From: Mesorhizobium waimense
GTDB lineage: Bacteria > Pseudomonadota > Alphaproteobacteria > Rhizobiales > Rhizobiaceae
Length of the DNA stretch: 64,000 bases
Reading direction: 5' to 3'
Assembly: GCF_003601975.1 (NCBI RefSeq)
Contig: NZ_QZWZ01000008.1
Location: forward strand, 179,239 to 243,238
Shown piece by piece: positions 9,603 through 19,999 of this stretch. Under the pieces are notes generated by a model. It had not been told where the DNA came from, ran no database searches, and saw nothing but the letters and a program-made list of their open reading frames with translations. Positions within the stretch are counted from its first letter, which is position 1; each line of letters begins with the position of its first letter. A program made the position numbers and the translations under genes.

Positions 9603-10024
9603 ACGGACGCAAACGCTTCCGGCCCGTCATAGTAAGGATCCGGCACATCGCGACCGCTTCCGCTCGCAAACTCCAGGTAAAGGTGAATGCGGTCGTTCGC
9701 GGCGGCAGGCGCCAGCGCCCTGAGATCGCGGACATTCTGCCGGTCCATGCCGAGGATCAGGTCGAACCGGGCAAAATCCTCCAGCCTAACCTTGCGCGCC
9801 ATCTGTCCGGAAATGTCGATGCCGTGGCGGGCGGCGATCGCGATCGAACGCGGGTCGGGGGCGGAGCCCACTTCCCAGCCGCTGGTCGCGGCTGAATCGA
9901 GCACCATATCCAGGTCCCCTGCTCGCTCGCTCCAAACGGCGCGAAAAACGCCCTCGGCCAGTGGCGAGCGGCAGATGTTGCCAAGGCAGACGAACAGAAT
10001 GGATTTTATGGGCTTTGCGCTCAT
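9506..10024 (-). CDS. Low-molecular-weight protein-tyrosine-phosphatase family protein
   Basis: The protein has 172 residues. The P-loop FVCLGNICRSP contains catalytic Cys13 and Arg19 (CX5R), and the general-acid loop DPYYDG lies near residue 130. Such enzymes dephosphorylate phosphotyrosine, often on exopolysaccharide kinases, but no kinase or polysaccharide gene lies nearby. The start at 10024 was chosen because an upstream extension of 63 residues lacks homology features. The C-terminal part overlaps thpR on the other strand. Confidence 0.9.
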   Translation of the reverse strand: MSAKPIKSILFVCLGNICRSPLAEGVFRAVWSERAGDLDMVLDSAATSGWEVGSAPDPRSIAIAARHGIDISGQMARKVRLEDFARFDLILGMDRQNVRDLRALAPAAANDRIHLYLEFASGSGRDVPDPYYDGPEAFASVYRMIREASEALATRLEVRVSAPDSGQASSTI

Positions 10025-10076
10025 CGATCCGGCGCTATGCTGAGGGTCATTTTTCGAGATAGCACAGGACGAGAAG

Positions 10077-10373
10077 ATGACGAGAGAAAAACTAGGCAAG
10101 GACGCCATCGTGGCGGCCCTGGCCGAACTGGGCGGCTGGTCGCTGGCCGCAGATGGTGCCTCCATCAGGCGCGCTTTCACCTTCAAGAACTTCTCCGAGG
10201 CCTTCGCCTTCATGACCCGCGTCGCTTTGGCGGCGGAGAAGATGGATCATCATCCGGACTGGTCGAACGTCTACAAGACCGTCGACGTCACGCTGAACAC
10301 GCACGATGCCGGCGGCGTCACTGCGCTCGATATCGAGCTGGCGAAGAAGATGAACCGCTATTTCGGCACCTGA
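10077..10373 (+). CDS. phhB: Pterin-4a-carbinolamine dehydratase
   Basis: The protein has 98 residues, the usual length. The active-site segment [18 protein letters not shown] carries the histidines that dehydrate 4a-hydroxytetrahydrobiopterin, recycling the cofactor of phenylalanine hydroxylase. No phhA is in the window, so the partner is elsewhere or the protein has its alternative role. It is a single gene, divergent from the phosphatase. Confidence 0.93.
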   Translation: MTREKLGKDAIVAALAELGGWSLAADGASIRRAFTFKNFSEAFAFMTRVALAAEKMDHHPDWSNVYKTVDVTLNTHDAGGVTALDIELAKKMNRYFGT

Positions 10374-10513
10374 ACGCCATTGTGTTGTGGTACCCGCGGC
10401 AGGGCCGGAATGCCAAATCGGCGCCGGCATCTTGCAGCAGGGTTCGGCTTTCACCACATTTTTACTCGCAGCCGCGCGTTGAATGATACGCAGCCGCCTG
10501 CAAGGAGAGATTG

Positions 10514-10876
10514 ATGGCGCAAGATTCCGGTTTTGATTTCTTCGGCTTTGGCGACAAGCTGGCCGGCGAGGGCGAAGTGCGCGAGAAATTCTGGCGCACC
10601 GCCAAGAAGGCCGCCCGGCACATCCCGTTCATGGAGGACGTGGTGGCAGCGTATTACTGCGCCATGGACAAGAACACGCCAATGCGCGCCAAGGGCATCC
10701 TGGTGGCGGCGCTCGGCTACTTCGTGCTGCCGGTGGACTTCATCCCCGATTTCGTCTTGGGCCTCGGCTTCACCGACGATATCGCCGTGCTGACGGCCGC
10801 AATCACCGCCGTCAGCGCACACATCACCCCGGCGCACCGGCAGGCCGCGAAGCAGGTGATTGCCGACAAGAGCTGA
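10514..10876 (+). CDS. YkvA family (DUF1232) membrane-associated protein
   Basis: The protein has 120 residues. The central segment GYFVLPVDFIPDFVLGLGF followed by TDDIAVL is the hallmark of DUF1232 (PF06803), a small family of unknown function with one or two hydrophobic segments. The ATG at 10514 has AAGGAG 8 nt upstream; a TTG one codon earlier is less likely. Confidence 0.88.
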   Translation: MAQDSGFDFFGFGDKLAGEGEVREKFWRTAKKAARHIPFMEDVVAAYYCAMDKNTPMRAKGILVAALGYFVLPVDFIPDFVLGLGFTDDIAVLTAAITAVSAHITPAHRQAAKQVIADKS

Positions 10877-11127
10877 GCCGGCACAGCACACGCAGGGGTG
10901 GTTTGAAAAGACAAACTCTTGCCGCTTTCGTGGCCTCCAAGTCGAGACAGGGACGTCGCGCTGCTGCTTTTCGAGCAGCAGTGCGGTGATGGCGGCGGTT
11001 TCCTGGGGTGTGGATCCTTTTCTTGAGGAAAATTCACCGTTTGGTAACCCAGATTAAATCAAAATGAAGCGACGGGCAGGACGCCAGACCGGCCTGCCGC
11101 CGCACCAGTTGGAATACGGGAAAAACG

Positions 11128-11631
11128 ATGCGCGGATTGATTGTTACAGTTTCCAGCCTGGTCCTGGTGGCCCTGGCCGCGCCGGCGCTGGCGCAGTCGG
11201 CGACCAAGATCGGCCAGCACAATGCCTGGGGCACCTACAGCTACCAGGCATCCGGCGGCAAGGTCTGCTACGTGCTCACCGTGCCGACCGACAAGCAGCC
11301 GCCGACGCTCGACCATGGCGACATGTTCTTCTTCGTCAGCCAGCGCCCGGGACAGCAAGTGTCCTACGAGCCGCAATTTATCGCCGGCTACAATTTCCAG
11401 GAAGGCTCCAAGGCCACCGTCACGATCGACACGAAGTCGTTCTCGATGTTCACCCGCGGCAAGTCGGCCTGGGTCGAGAACGCCGCCGAGGAGCCTGTGC
11501 TGATCGCCGCCATGAAGACCGGCACCGACATGAAGGTGTCGGCCAAGTCCGGCCGCGGCAACACCACGACCTATGTCTTCTCGCTGAAGGGCATTTCGGC
11601 CGCGCTGGCCTCGATCGCCAAGTGCAAATAG
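11128..11631 (+). CDS. Invasion-associated locus B (IalB) family exported protein
   Basis: The protein has 167 residues with a signal peptide (MRGLIVTVSSLVLVALAAPALAQ region, cleavage near residue 22). The mature part matches IalB (PF06776), named after a Bartonella factor for erythrocyte entry and widespread in rhizobia with no defined role. Two cysteines (KVCYVL and the C-terminal KCK) probably form a disulfide. It is monocistronic. Confidence 0.85.
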   Translation: MRGLIVTVSSLVLVALAAPALAQSATKIGQHNAWGTYSYQASGGKVCYVLTVPTDKQPPTLDHGDMFFFVSQRPGQQVSYEPQFIAGYNFQEGSKATVTIDTKSFSMFTRGKSAWVENAAEEPVLIAAMKTGTDMKVSAKSGRGNTTTYVFSLKGISAALASIAKCK

Positions 11632-11639
11632 GCGCGGCT

Positions 11640-11874
11640 CCCCTTCTCCCCCTGTGGGGTCCGAAGAGCGGGGCGAGACCCGTGGCTCGCCCCGGGGTGG
11701 TGGCCGAGCGAAGCTCGGTCGGATGAGGGGTGTTCCAGCTTGGCGGAACGCTCCGCCAGGACGCTGACTGACTGACAGCGGCGATACCCAGCCGGCAAAC
11801 GCCTCATTTCTTCCAACACCCCTCATCCGTCTCGGCGCTGCGCGCCGATCCACCTTCCCCCACAGGGGGGAAGG
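11640..11874. repeat. Large imperfect inverted repeat (rhizobial intergenic element)
   Basis: The outer arms are CCCTTCTCCCCCTGTGGGG on the left and CCTTCCCCCACAGGGGGGAAGG on the right. Inside, TCGGATGAGGGGTGTT on the left is mirrored by AACACCCCTCATCCG on the right. The element fills most of the 348-nt gap before rlmN. No protein gene is supported here. Confidence 0.75.
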
Positions 11875-11979
11875 AAAGCCAACCCCCGCATGACTCCGCC
11901 CTGAACCTGTGCTATGCGCCGCGCTTCATTTCGGGCACGATGCTGAAATCGGCCGCAAACCGCTTATATTGGCGCAACC

Positions 11980-13212
11980 ATGACCCTTTCGTTCGATCTT
12001 ACCGCCGAAGGCGCGCGTGACGCGTTGCGCGCCGGCGCCGTGCCCGAAAAACCGTCGCTGATCGGCCTGACGCGGGCCGAGCTCGGCGAGGCCCTCGTTG
12101 CGTCTGGCATCGTGCCGGAGCGGCAGGCGAAGATGCGCGCCCAGCAGCTCTGGCACTGGATGTATGTGCGCGGCGTCTCCGACTTTTCCGGCATGTTCAA
12201 CATCTCCAAGGATCTGCGCGCCGAGCTGGACAAGCACTTCACAGTGGCCCGGCCCCAAATCGTCGAGGAGCAGATTTCCGCCGACGGCACCCGCAAATGG
12301 CTGTTCCGCTTCCCGCCGCGCGGCGCCGGCCGGCCGGTCGAGATCGAAACCGTCTATATCCCCGAAGAGGGCCGCGGCACGCTCTGCATCTCCTCGCAGG
12401 TCGGCTGCACGCTGACCTGCTCCTTCTGCCACACCGGCACGCAGAAGCTGGTGCGCAATCTGACTGCCGAGGAAATCCTCGCCCAGTTGCTCACCGCACG
12501 CGACCGACTCGGCGATTTCCCTGACCGCGACACGCCCGACGGCGCCATCGTGCCGGCCGAGGGCAGAAAAGTGTCCAACATCGTCATGATGGGCATGGGC
12601 GAGCCGCTCTACAATTTCGAGGCGGTGAAGAAGGCGCTGCTGATCGCCTCCGACGGCGACGGGCTTTCCCTGTCGAAAAGACGCATCACGCTCTCGACAT
12701 CCGGCGTCGTGCCCGAAATCTTCCGCACCGGCGAGGAGATCGGCGTCATGCTGGCGATCTCGCTGCATGCCACCAATGACGATCTGCGCGACTTGCTTGT
12801 GCCGATCAACAAGAAGTACCCGCTGAAGGAACTGATCGCCGCCTGCCGCGCCTATCCGGGCCTCTCCAACGCCAAGCGCATCACCTTCGAATATGTGATG
12901 CTGAAGGACGTCAACGATTCCATCGACGACGCCAAGGGGCTGATCAAGCTGCTCAAGGGCATCCCGGCCAAGATCAATCTGATCCCGTTCAACCCGTGGC
13001 CGGGCACCAACTATCAGTGCTCCGACTGGGAGACGATCGAGAAATTCGCCGACTACATCAACAATGCCGGCTATGCCTCGCCGATCCGCACCCCGCGCGG
13101 CCGGGATATCCTGGCCGCCTGCGGCCAGCTCAAGTCGGACTCGGAACGCATGCGCAAGGTAGACCGGCTGGCGCTGGAAGCCATGATGATCGCGGGGCAC
13201 GGCGAGGCTTGA
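11980..13212 (+). CDS. rlmN: Dual-specificity 23S rRNA (adenine-2503-C2)/tRNA methyltransferase RlmN
   Basis: The 410-residue radical SAM enzyme has the cluster motif CTLTCSFC (Cys143, Cys147, Cys150). Upstream comes the N-terminal RNA-binding domain ([12 protein letters not shown]). GMGEPLYNF is the SAM-binding GGE-type motif. A late AACG provides the second catalytic cysteine. It methylates A2503 of 23S rRNA and A37 of some tRNAs. The stop overlaps a TTG start of the next gene. Confidence 0.96.
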   Translation: MTLSFDLTAEGARDALRAGAVPEKPSLIGLTRAELGEALVASGIVPERQAKMRAQQLWHWMYVRGVSDFSGMFNISKDLRAELDKHFTVARPQIVEEQISADGTRKWLFRFPPRGAGRPVEIETVYIPEEGRGTLCISSQVGCTLTCSFCHTGTQKLVRNLTAEEILAQLLTARDRLGDFPDRDTPDGAIVPAEGRKVSNIVMMGMGEPLYNFEAVKKALLIASDGDGLSLSKRRITLSTSGVVPEIFRTGEEIGVMLAISLHATNDDLRDLLVPINKKYPLKELIAACRAYPGLSNAKRITFEYVMLKDVNDSIDDAKGLIKLLKGIPAKINLIPFNPWPGTNYQCSDWETIEKFADYINNAGYASPIRTPRGRDILAACGQLKSDSERMRKVDRLALEAMMIAGHGEA

Positions 13213-13688
13213 ATCGTCTCTTTGCGTACCTCATCCGCTTCGCCGTCATCCTGTTCGGCTATGCCGTCGCCGCGCTGGCCGCGAGCGCCTTCCTCAACAT
13301 CCTGTTCCTGGCCACTCTCGGCTATGCGCCAGACCATGCCCACCCGACGGCGACGGCCTCGCTCTATTTTTCTATTCCGTTCGTGGCGCTGTTCGTCGCC
13401 TATTTCGGCTTCATGCCGGCAGCGATCGTCATCCTGATCTCCGAGATCCTGGGGCGGCGCGACTGGCTGTTCTACGCGCTTGCCGGCGGCGTGGTTGCCG
13501 CGGTTTTCCTCGGCTTCGTCCATCAGAATGCCGATGCCAATTTCGACGTCACCGAGCCACGTGCCATCGCTGCCGTTATCGGCTGCGGCATGGTGGGCGG
13601 CATCTTCTACTGGTTCGCTGCCGGCCGCTGGGCCGGAAGCTGGTGGAAGAGCGATGCGCCTACTTCGCCTGGGCCGTCAGGATCTTGA
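13209..13688 (+). CDS. Small integral membrane protein coupled to rlmN
   Basis: The 159-residue hydrophobic protein has about four transmembrane helices and no family I can name. The only start fitting the open frame near the rlmN end is TTG at 13209, overlapping the rlmN TGA as TTGA, which implies reinitiation. It ends with a basic/aromatic tail ([11 protein letters not shown]). The last 29 nt overlap the convergent LysE-type gene. Confidence 0.7.
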   Translation: MNRLFAYLIRFAVILFGYAVAALAASAFLNILFLATLGYAPDHAHPTATASLYFSIPFVALFVAYFGFMPAAIVILISEILGRRDWLFYALAGGVVAAVFLGFVHQNADANFDVTEPRAIAAVIGCGMVGGIFYWFAAGRWAGSWWKSDAPTSPGPSGS

Positions 13689-14301
13689 GCGCGAAGGCCG
13701 AGAACACCCCGGCAAACAGATAGTCGACCACCCGCGTGACGCGCGGGCTGGCCTTCATCGCCGTCGAGAATTTTTCCGCCGCAAACACCATCGGCGCTGT
13801 CACCGGGATCGACAGCACGATGAACACCACACCAAGGAAGAACAGTTTGCCCGGTGCGTTCGGATCGTGCGCCGAGACGAACTGCGGCAAAAACGTCATG
13901 AAGAACAGGATGATCTTCGGGTTGAGCAGATTGACGCCGAGCCCCGCCGCCCAGCTGCGGAACAGCGAGATTTGTGGGCCGCTCTTCTTCTCCGGCGAAA
14001 ACGCCGAGCCCTTGGCGAGCGCCTGCCAGGCCAGGAACACCAGATAGCCGGCGCCAAAAATCTTGAGCACGAAGAAAGCCATTGGCGAGGCGACGATCAG
14101 CGCCGAGATGCCAACCACCACCAGCGTGGTGTGGACCAGCGTGCCGCACAGCGCACCCGCCATTGAGGCAAAGCCGGTGGCGCGACCCTGGCTCAGTGTC
14201 CGCGAAACGAACAGCGTCATGTCGGGTCCCGGGGTGATCGCCAGGATGACGGTGGCGATGGCAAACTGGATCAGCGTCGTGGTGTCGGGAATGAAGGACA
14301 T
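13660..14301 (-). CDS. LysE/RhtB family amino-acid exporter
   Basis: The protein has 213 residues and six predicted helices. The N-terminal ITPGPDM motif and the later GLGVNLLNPK are diagnostic of LysE/RhtB (PF01810). Members export lysine, arginine, threonine, homoserine lactone or cysteine derivatives; the substrate cannot be assigned. ATG at 14301 puts the first helix at the N-terminus. The gene upstream on the other strand is argG, which may hint at arginine-related export, but this is context only. Confidence 0.88.
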   Translation of the reverse strand: MSFIPDTTTLIQFAIATVILAITPGPDMTLFVSRTLSQGRATGFASMAGALCGTLVHTTLVVVGISALIVASPMAFFVLKIFGAGYLVFLAWQALAKGSAFSPEKKSGPQISLFRSWAAGLGVNLLNPKIILFFMTFLPQFVSAHDPNAPGKLFFLGVVFIVLSIPVTAPMVFAAEKFSTAMKASPRVTRVVDYLFAGVFSAFALKILTAQAK

Positions 14302-14467
14302 GGCCGGTCTCAAGGCAGCAAAAGACGGCGCAGCCATAACGCATGCGCCCTGTCCTTGCCAGCTTCTGGCCGATGCAGCATCTGGTCCAGGCACCGTTCA
14401 TCTCTTGCGCAGGCCGGAAACGCCGTGATACCTCGCCCGCCGAGAACTCCTGTCGCGGAACCGCCAA

Positions 14468-15691
<1,224 letters not shown>

Positions 15692-15711
15692 TATTCAAAC
15701 CCGCCAAGCGC

Positions 15712-15739
15712 AAAAAACCCGGCGTTTCGCCGGGTTTTT
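15712..15739. terminator. Bidirectional intrinsic terminator between argG and the transglycosylase gene
   Basis: AAAAACCCGGCG TTT CGCCGGGTTTTT: a 12-bp stem with a 3-nt loop and T-runs on both strands. It serves argG (rightward) and the leftward lytic transglycosylase gene. Confidence 0.9.
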
Positions 15740-15768
15740 CATGGCCTTCTGTCGAATAGAGATGTCTA

Positions 15769-16563
15769 TCAATCGCCATCGATCGCCGTGGCGATACGGG
15801 CGATAGCCTGTTGGTAGACGCTCGCGGAATTCCAGCCGGCAATGGCGCCCATATTCGCGCTCGCGCTCGCACCCGCCTGCCAGCCATGAGCCTTGAGGAA
15901 GTTGGCGGTGGAAGCCAGCGCAGTGGCCTTGTCGCGCAGATTTCCGTTGCCGACGCCATACTGCAAGACATTTCCGGGCAGGAACTGCGTATGGCCAATC
16001 TCGCCATGCGCAGCGCCGACCGACGAGGCGCTCAACGCGCCGCGATCGACCAGCTTCAGGGCTGCAATGGCATGCGGATAAAAGAACCCCGGGCGGCGGC
16101 AATCATAGGCAAGCGTTAAAATGGCAGAGACCGTATTCTGCTTGCCCAAGGAGGAACCGAAGCCGGTCTCCATGCCCCAGATGGCGAGCAACACACCCGG
16201 CGACACGCCGTAGGTCGCTTCGATCTTGTTAAACAGCGCCGCGTTCGACTTCTTCAGCGAACGGCCCTTGGAAATGATCGCGGCCCCACCGCGACGCTTC
16301 ATGAACTCTTCGACAGAGCCACTGAAAGCCTTATGGATGGCGCGGTCGACGCTGATCGTCTTTGTTGCGTAGGTGGCACCGGCCAGAGCGGCCAGACCCT
16401 TCGAGCCGACACCGTTGGCCTGGGCCTCCCCGACAAATTCCTGCTTCCAGGCCTCGAAGCCAGCGCCGTTCTTGCCGCAGCTGGCCGCCTGCGCGCCCGT
16501 CGCCAGCGCAAGCACCGCCACCAGCGCGGCCGCAAAGATTCTTCCCTTGGCAAAAAATGCCAT
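15769..16563 (-). CDS. Lytic murein transglycosylase (SLT_2/MltB type)
   Basis: The protein has 264 residues with a signal peptide (cleavage after ATGAQA). The domain matches SLT_2 (PF13406): catalytic Glu in IWGMETGFG, then AYDCRRPGFF and EIGHTQFLPGN. It cleaves the MurNAc-GlcNAc bond of peptidoglycan with 1,6-anhydro product formation. Length is short for MltB because the C-terminal peptidoglycan-binding domain is missing. ATG at 16563 has AGGAGA 6 nt upstream. Confidence 0.9.
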   Translation of the reverse strand: MAFFAKGRIFAAALVAVLALATGAQAASCGKNGAGFEAWKQEFVGEAQANGVGSKGLAALAGATYATKTISVDRAIHKAFSGSVEEFMKRRGGAAIISKGRSLKKSNAALFNKIEATYGVSPGVLLAIWGMETGFGSSLGKQNTVSAILTLAYDCRRPGFFYPHAIAALKLVDRGALSASSVGAAHGEIGHTQFLPGNVLQYGVGNGNLRDKATALASTANFLKAHGWQAGASASANMGAIAGWNSASVYQQAIARIATAIDGD

Positions 16564-16708
16564 GCTTTTCTCCTGATTGCCTGAGTCACGACCCGGTTGC
16601 GAATTTGCCAGTGAAACGCGCAATTGTCACCGTCCCCCGCGCCGCACTGGCCAATGCCGCGCAATTTGCCTACGATCAAGTACTTATTGTGACGGGGGTC
16701 TTGCATTC

Positions 16709-17956
16709 ATGGATGACGTTGACGTCGTGATCATCGGCGCCGGCTCCGCTGGGCTCGCCGCGGCCAAGACCATTCGCGCCGCCGGCCTTTCCTTCAAGCT
16801 GCTGGAAGCGATGGGCCGCGTCGGCGGTCGCGCCTGGACCAGCGACCAGCATTTCGGCGTCCCGTTCGACATCGGCTGCGCCTGGCTGCATGCCGCCGAC
16901 CGCAATCCCTATTTTCCCGAGGCCGAGGCAGCCGGCTGGACGCTTCACCATCACGACATGAATGTCGATCATCTCTATTACCGCCAGCGCAAGGCAAGCG
17001 AGGTCGAAGAGGCCGAGATGAAGGCGGCCGATGCGCGGCTGTTCGAACTGCTGGCCGCGCACCAGGTGGAAGAGGGCGACGACGACCGCCTTTCGGCGCT
17101 GCTCGCCAAGGGACATGCGCCGCGCGCCGCCGCCACCTTCGCCGGGCCGATGGATTTTGGTGCCGACGAGGACGAAATATCGATCCGCGATTTCCAGGCC
17201 GCCGCCGATCTCGATCCCAATTATTTCAGCAAGGAAGGGTTTGGCGCCCTGGTGACGCATTTCGGGGCAGACGTGCCGGTGGAACTGTCGACGCCGGTGC
17301 GAAAAATCCTTTGGGACGTGCCGGGCGTCGCCTGCGTCACCGATCGCGGCACCATCCGCGCCAGGGCGGTCATCGTTACAGCCTCGCCTGCGGTGCTCGC
17401 CTTCGAGGAGATCGAATTCTCGCCGGCGCTTCCCGATACGCATTTTGGCGCCTTCTTCGATCTGCCGATGGGCATGCTGACCAAGCTGCCGGTCGAGATC
17501 CGTGGCACCAGGCTCGGGCTGCAGCCCTTCGATGATCTCTTGATCGAGCGGCTGGCCAGGCACGACATCTATTTCCTGTGCTTTCCCTTCGATCTCGACC
17601 TGATGGTCGGTTTCGTCGGCGGCGACTTCGCCTGGGAGATGTCGGCTGCCGGTGAGGCAGCCGGCATCGACTTCGTCGTCGACCGGCTGTGCAACATCTT
17701 CGGTGCGGACACGCGCAAGCATGTCGCACGCGCCATGATGACCAATTGGGGCGGCGAGCGCTTCGTGCGCGGCGCCTATGCGGCGGCCCGCCCGGGCCGT
17801 TCGGAAGCGCGCGCGACGCTGATGCAGCCGGTGGCGGAAAAGATCTTCTTCGCCGGCGAGCACCTCGCCGGTCCGCTCATCCAGACCTGCGGCGGCGCGC
17901 GCCTGTCGGGAGAGAGCGTGGCACGGCAGGTCGCCGCCTTGCTTGCGATTGGATAG
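16709..17956 (+). CDS. Flavin-containing amine oxidase family protein
   Basis: The protein has 415 residues. The N-terminal Rossmann motif VVIIGAGSAGLAAA and the GRVGGRAW segment bind FAD. The C-terminal FFAGEHLAGP is the second FAD-binding motif of monoamine/polyamine oxidases (PF01593). No signal peptide is present, so it is probably cytoplasmic. The substrate is unknown. The ATG at 16709 starts directly at the Rossmann strand. Confidence 0.88.
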   Translation: MDDVDVVIIGAGSAGLAAAKTIRAAGLSFKLLEAMGRVGGRAWTSDQHFGVPFDIGCAWLHAADRNPYFPEAEAAGWTLHHHDMNVDHLYYRQRKASEVEEAEMKAADARLFELLAAHQVEEGDDDRLSALLAKGHAPRAAATFAGPMDFGADEDEISIRDFQAAADLDPNYFSKEGFGALVTHFGADVPVELSTPVRKILWDVPGVACVTDRGTIRARAVIVTASPAVLAFEEIEFSPALPDTHFGAFFDLPMGMLTKLPVEIRGTRLGLQPFDDLLIERLARHDIYFLCFPFDLDLMVGFVGGDFAWEMSAAGEAAGIDFVVDRLCNIFGADTRKHVARAMMTNWGGERFVRGAYAAARPGRSEARATLMQPVAEKIFFAGEHLAGPLIQTCGGARLSGESVARQVAALLAIG

Positions 17957-18035
17957 CGGCGGCTGGGGCGGCGGCTCGCGTTTGGGCGGCCGGCGATCCC
18001 GCCCTATATGCTGGCTCTGATGATTTGAGAGCACA

Positions 18036-19133
18036 ATGAAGCTGTTCGACTGCCCGCATTGCGGCCACCGCCTCTATTTCGAGAACGCCCAGTGCCTGAG
18101 CTGCGCCAGCCTCGTCCTCTATGATCCCGAGCAGGCAAGCTTTACCTTGTCTGGTATCGACGGCGTCTTCCAATGCACAAATGCCGATGAATGCGCCTGC
18201 AACTGGCGGGCGGAGCCGGGCCAGGCCTTCTGCCGCGCCTGCGCGCTGAACCAGCTGATCCCGGACCTCTCGGTCGACGGCAACCGCCGGCGCTGGATCC
18301 GCGTCGAGGCGGCCAAGAAGCGCGCCATCTATTCGCTGCTCGCCTTCGGCCTGCCGACCGCACCAAAGCACAACCCCGGCGACGAGGCCGGCCTTGCCTT
18401 CGACTTCCTTGCCGATCCGATCGGCGGCGGCCCCGGCGGCGAGCGCATCCTGACCGGCCACGACAACGGCCTGATCACGCTGAACGTCGCCGAGGCGGAT
18501 TTGGCCGAACGCGAGAGGCGGCGCGTCGAAATGGGCGAGAATTACCGCACGCTGCTCGGCCATTTCCGCCACGAGCTCGGCCACTATTACTGGGACCGTC
18601 TGATCCGTGACGACCCGCAAAGGCTTGCAGCCTTCCGGGCATTGTTCGGCGACGACCGCCCGGACTATGAACAGGCGCTGCAGACCTACTATGCCACGGG
18701 TGCTGCGCCCGACTGGCAGCAGGGCCACATCTCGGCCTATGCGACGTCGCACCCCTGGGAAGACTGGGCCGAGACCTTCGCGCACTATCTGCACATCACC
18801 GACACGCTGGAGATGGTGCATGCGCTGAATTTTCCGCTTGGCCGGCTGGAGACGGTTGACGCCGAGGCCCTGCCGCGCGGCGATACCGGCGGCGAACTGC
18901 AGGCAGCGCCGTCCGAGCCCGCCACCGTGCCCGAGCCCTTCGACAAGATCCTCGCCCGATGGCTGGTCCTGTCGGAGGCGTCCAACTCGATCAACCGTTG
19001 CATGGGTCTGCCTGATCTCTACCCCTTCGTCATTTCCGACGTGACGGCGCGGAAACTGGACTTCGTCCACGCGCTTTTGACCGGGTTGCCGAAAGAAAAG
19101 GGAACAATTCGTGAGCCGGCAGGGGCATTTTAG
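18036..19133 (+). CDS. Zinc-ribbon-containing putative zinc metallopeptidase
   Basis: The protein has 365 residues. The N-terminal double CxxC zinc ribbon (Cys6, Cys9, Cys20, Cys23) is followed by a domain with HELGHYYWD (His179, Glu180, His183), the HExxH site of zincins. A later EDWAETFAHYLHITD supplies the third ligand. The layout matches the putative zinc-binding metallopeptidase family PF15887. Substrate and role are unknown. It stands alone between unrelated genes. Confidence 0.8.
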   Translation: MKLFDCPHCGHRLYFENAQCLSCASLVLYDPEQASFTLSGIDGVFQCTNADECACNWRAEPGQAFCRACALNQLIPDLSVDGNRRRWIRVEAAKKRAIYSLLAFGLPTAPKHNPGDEAGLAFDFLADPIGGGPGGERILTGHDNGLITLNVAEADLAERERRRVEMGENYRTLLGHFRHELGHYYWDRLIRDDPQRLAAFRALFGDDRPDYEQALQTYYATGAAPDWQQGHISAYATSHPWEDWAETFAHYLHITDTLEMVHALNFPLGRLETVDAEALPRGDTGGELQAAPSEPATVPEPFDKILARWLVLSEASNSINRCMGLPDLYPFVISDVTARKLDFVHALLTGLPKEKGTIREPAGAF

Positions 19134-19197
19134 CCGGAACGCATAAGGCCTTGTTTCGTTTCCGTTCGCGAGGGAGTTCGAAGAACGGAGAGAAATC

Positions 19198-19800
19198 ATG
19201 AAAGCCATACTGTTTCCGGCCATCGCCGGGGCGCTCGTCGCCATGTCGGGCGCGGCCCTGGCCGAAACCGCCGTTTCGGCTGTCACCGATCTCAATGTGC
19301 GGGCCGGTCCCGGCCCGCAATATCCCGTGATCGGCGTGCTGGCCGCCGGCCAGTCGGCAACACTCCAAGGCTGCATTGCAAACAGCAAATGGTGCACGAT
19401 CGCCGAGGCCAATGGCCAGGGCTGGGTCTATTCGGATTATGTAACGGCCGATTTCGGCGGCAATCAGGTGGTGCTGACGCGCCGGCCGGTTGACGCCGAT
19501 ATCGCGGTTGTGACGCCGCCGAGTGACGATATCTATACGGATACCTATACCAGCGCCATTGTCGCGGCCGAACCGATCGACCCGATCGCAAGGCCGCCGG
19601 CCGAAGTCGGCACCTACGTCACGACGCACCGGCTCGAACCTGTGTATCTCGACGGCGAGGTGGTGACGGGCGCGACCTTGCCCGACACGGTCGAGCTGCG
19701 CGAAATCCCTGACTACGACTACCGCTACGTCTATGTGAACAACCAGCCGGCGCTGGTCGACCCCGGCACGCGGCGCATCGTCTACGTCATGCGTGACTAG
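19198..19800 (+). CDS. Exported SH3-domain / DUF1236 protein
   Basis: The protein has 200 residues with a signal peptide ending in AALA. Residues 27-80 form a bacterial SH3 (SH3_3) domain with DLNVRAGPGPQYPVIG. The C-terminal segment (PVYLDGEVVTGATLP, VLVDPGTRRIVYV-like end) matches DUF1236 (PF06823), common in rhizobia. It is probably periplasmic and wall-associated. A good GGAGAG site precedes the ATG. Confidence 0.88.
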   Translation: MKAILFPAIAGALVAMSGAALAETAVSAVTDLNVRAGPGPQYPVIGVLAAGQSATLQGCIANSKWCTIAEANGQGWVYSDYVTADFGGNQVVLTRRPVDADIAVVTPPSDDIYTDTYTSAIVAAEPIDPIARPPAEVGTYVTTHRLEPVYLDGEVVTGATLPDTVELREIPDYDYRYVYVNNQPALVDPGTRRIVYVMRD

Positions 19801-19802
19801 AA

Positions 19803-19860
19803 CAATTCCAGGTCAGGAATTGCGTAAAACGGTTCAGCGATTGTAACGATTGCTGAACCG
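19803..19860. repeat. Rhizobial palindromic repeat, family C, copy 1
   Basis: CAATTCC...GGAATTG is followed by GCGTAAAA and the hairpin GGTTCAGC ... GCTGAACC. The same modules in the same order occur at 26095-26190. The hairpin sits just after the DUF1236 stop and may also stop transcription. Confidence 0.7.
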
Positions 19861-19999
19861 CCCCAAGGGTCAGTGAAACGCCGCCAACAGGCGGTCCGCT
19901 CCTTTTTCAGGCCCATGCGCGGCCCGATGAGGATGATTGCGCGCAGAGCCTCGATCCCATAGATCAAGCGTCACGAATGCGTTCGGGCAGGGGAACCGC

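Noticed and set aside
16676..18034. 452-codon open frame on the minus strand
   Set aside because: Antisense to the amine oxidase gene, which carries clear FAD motifs.
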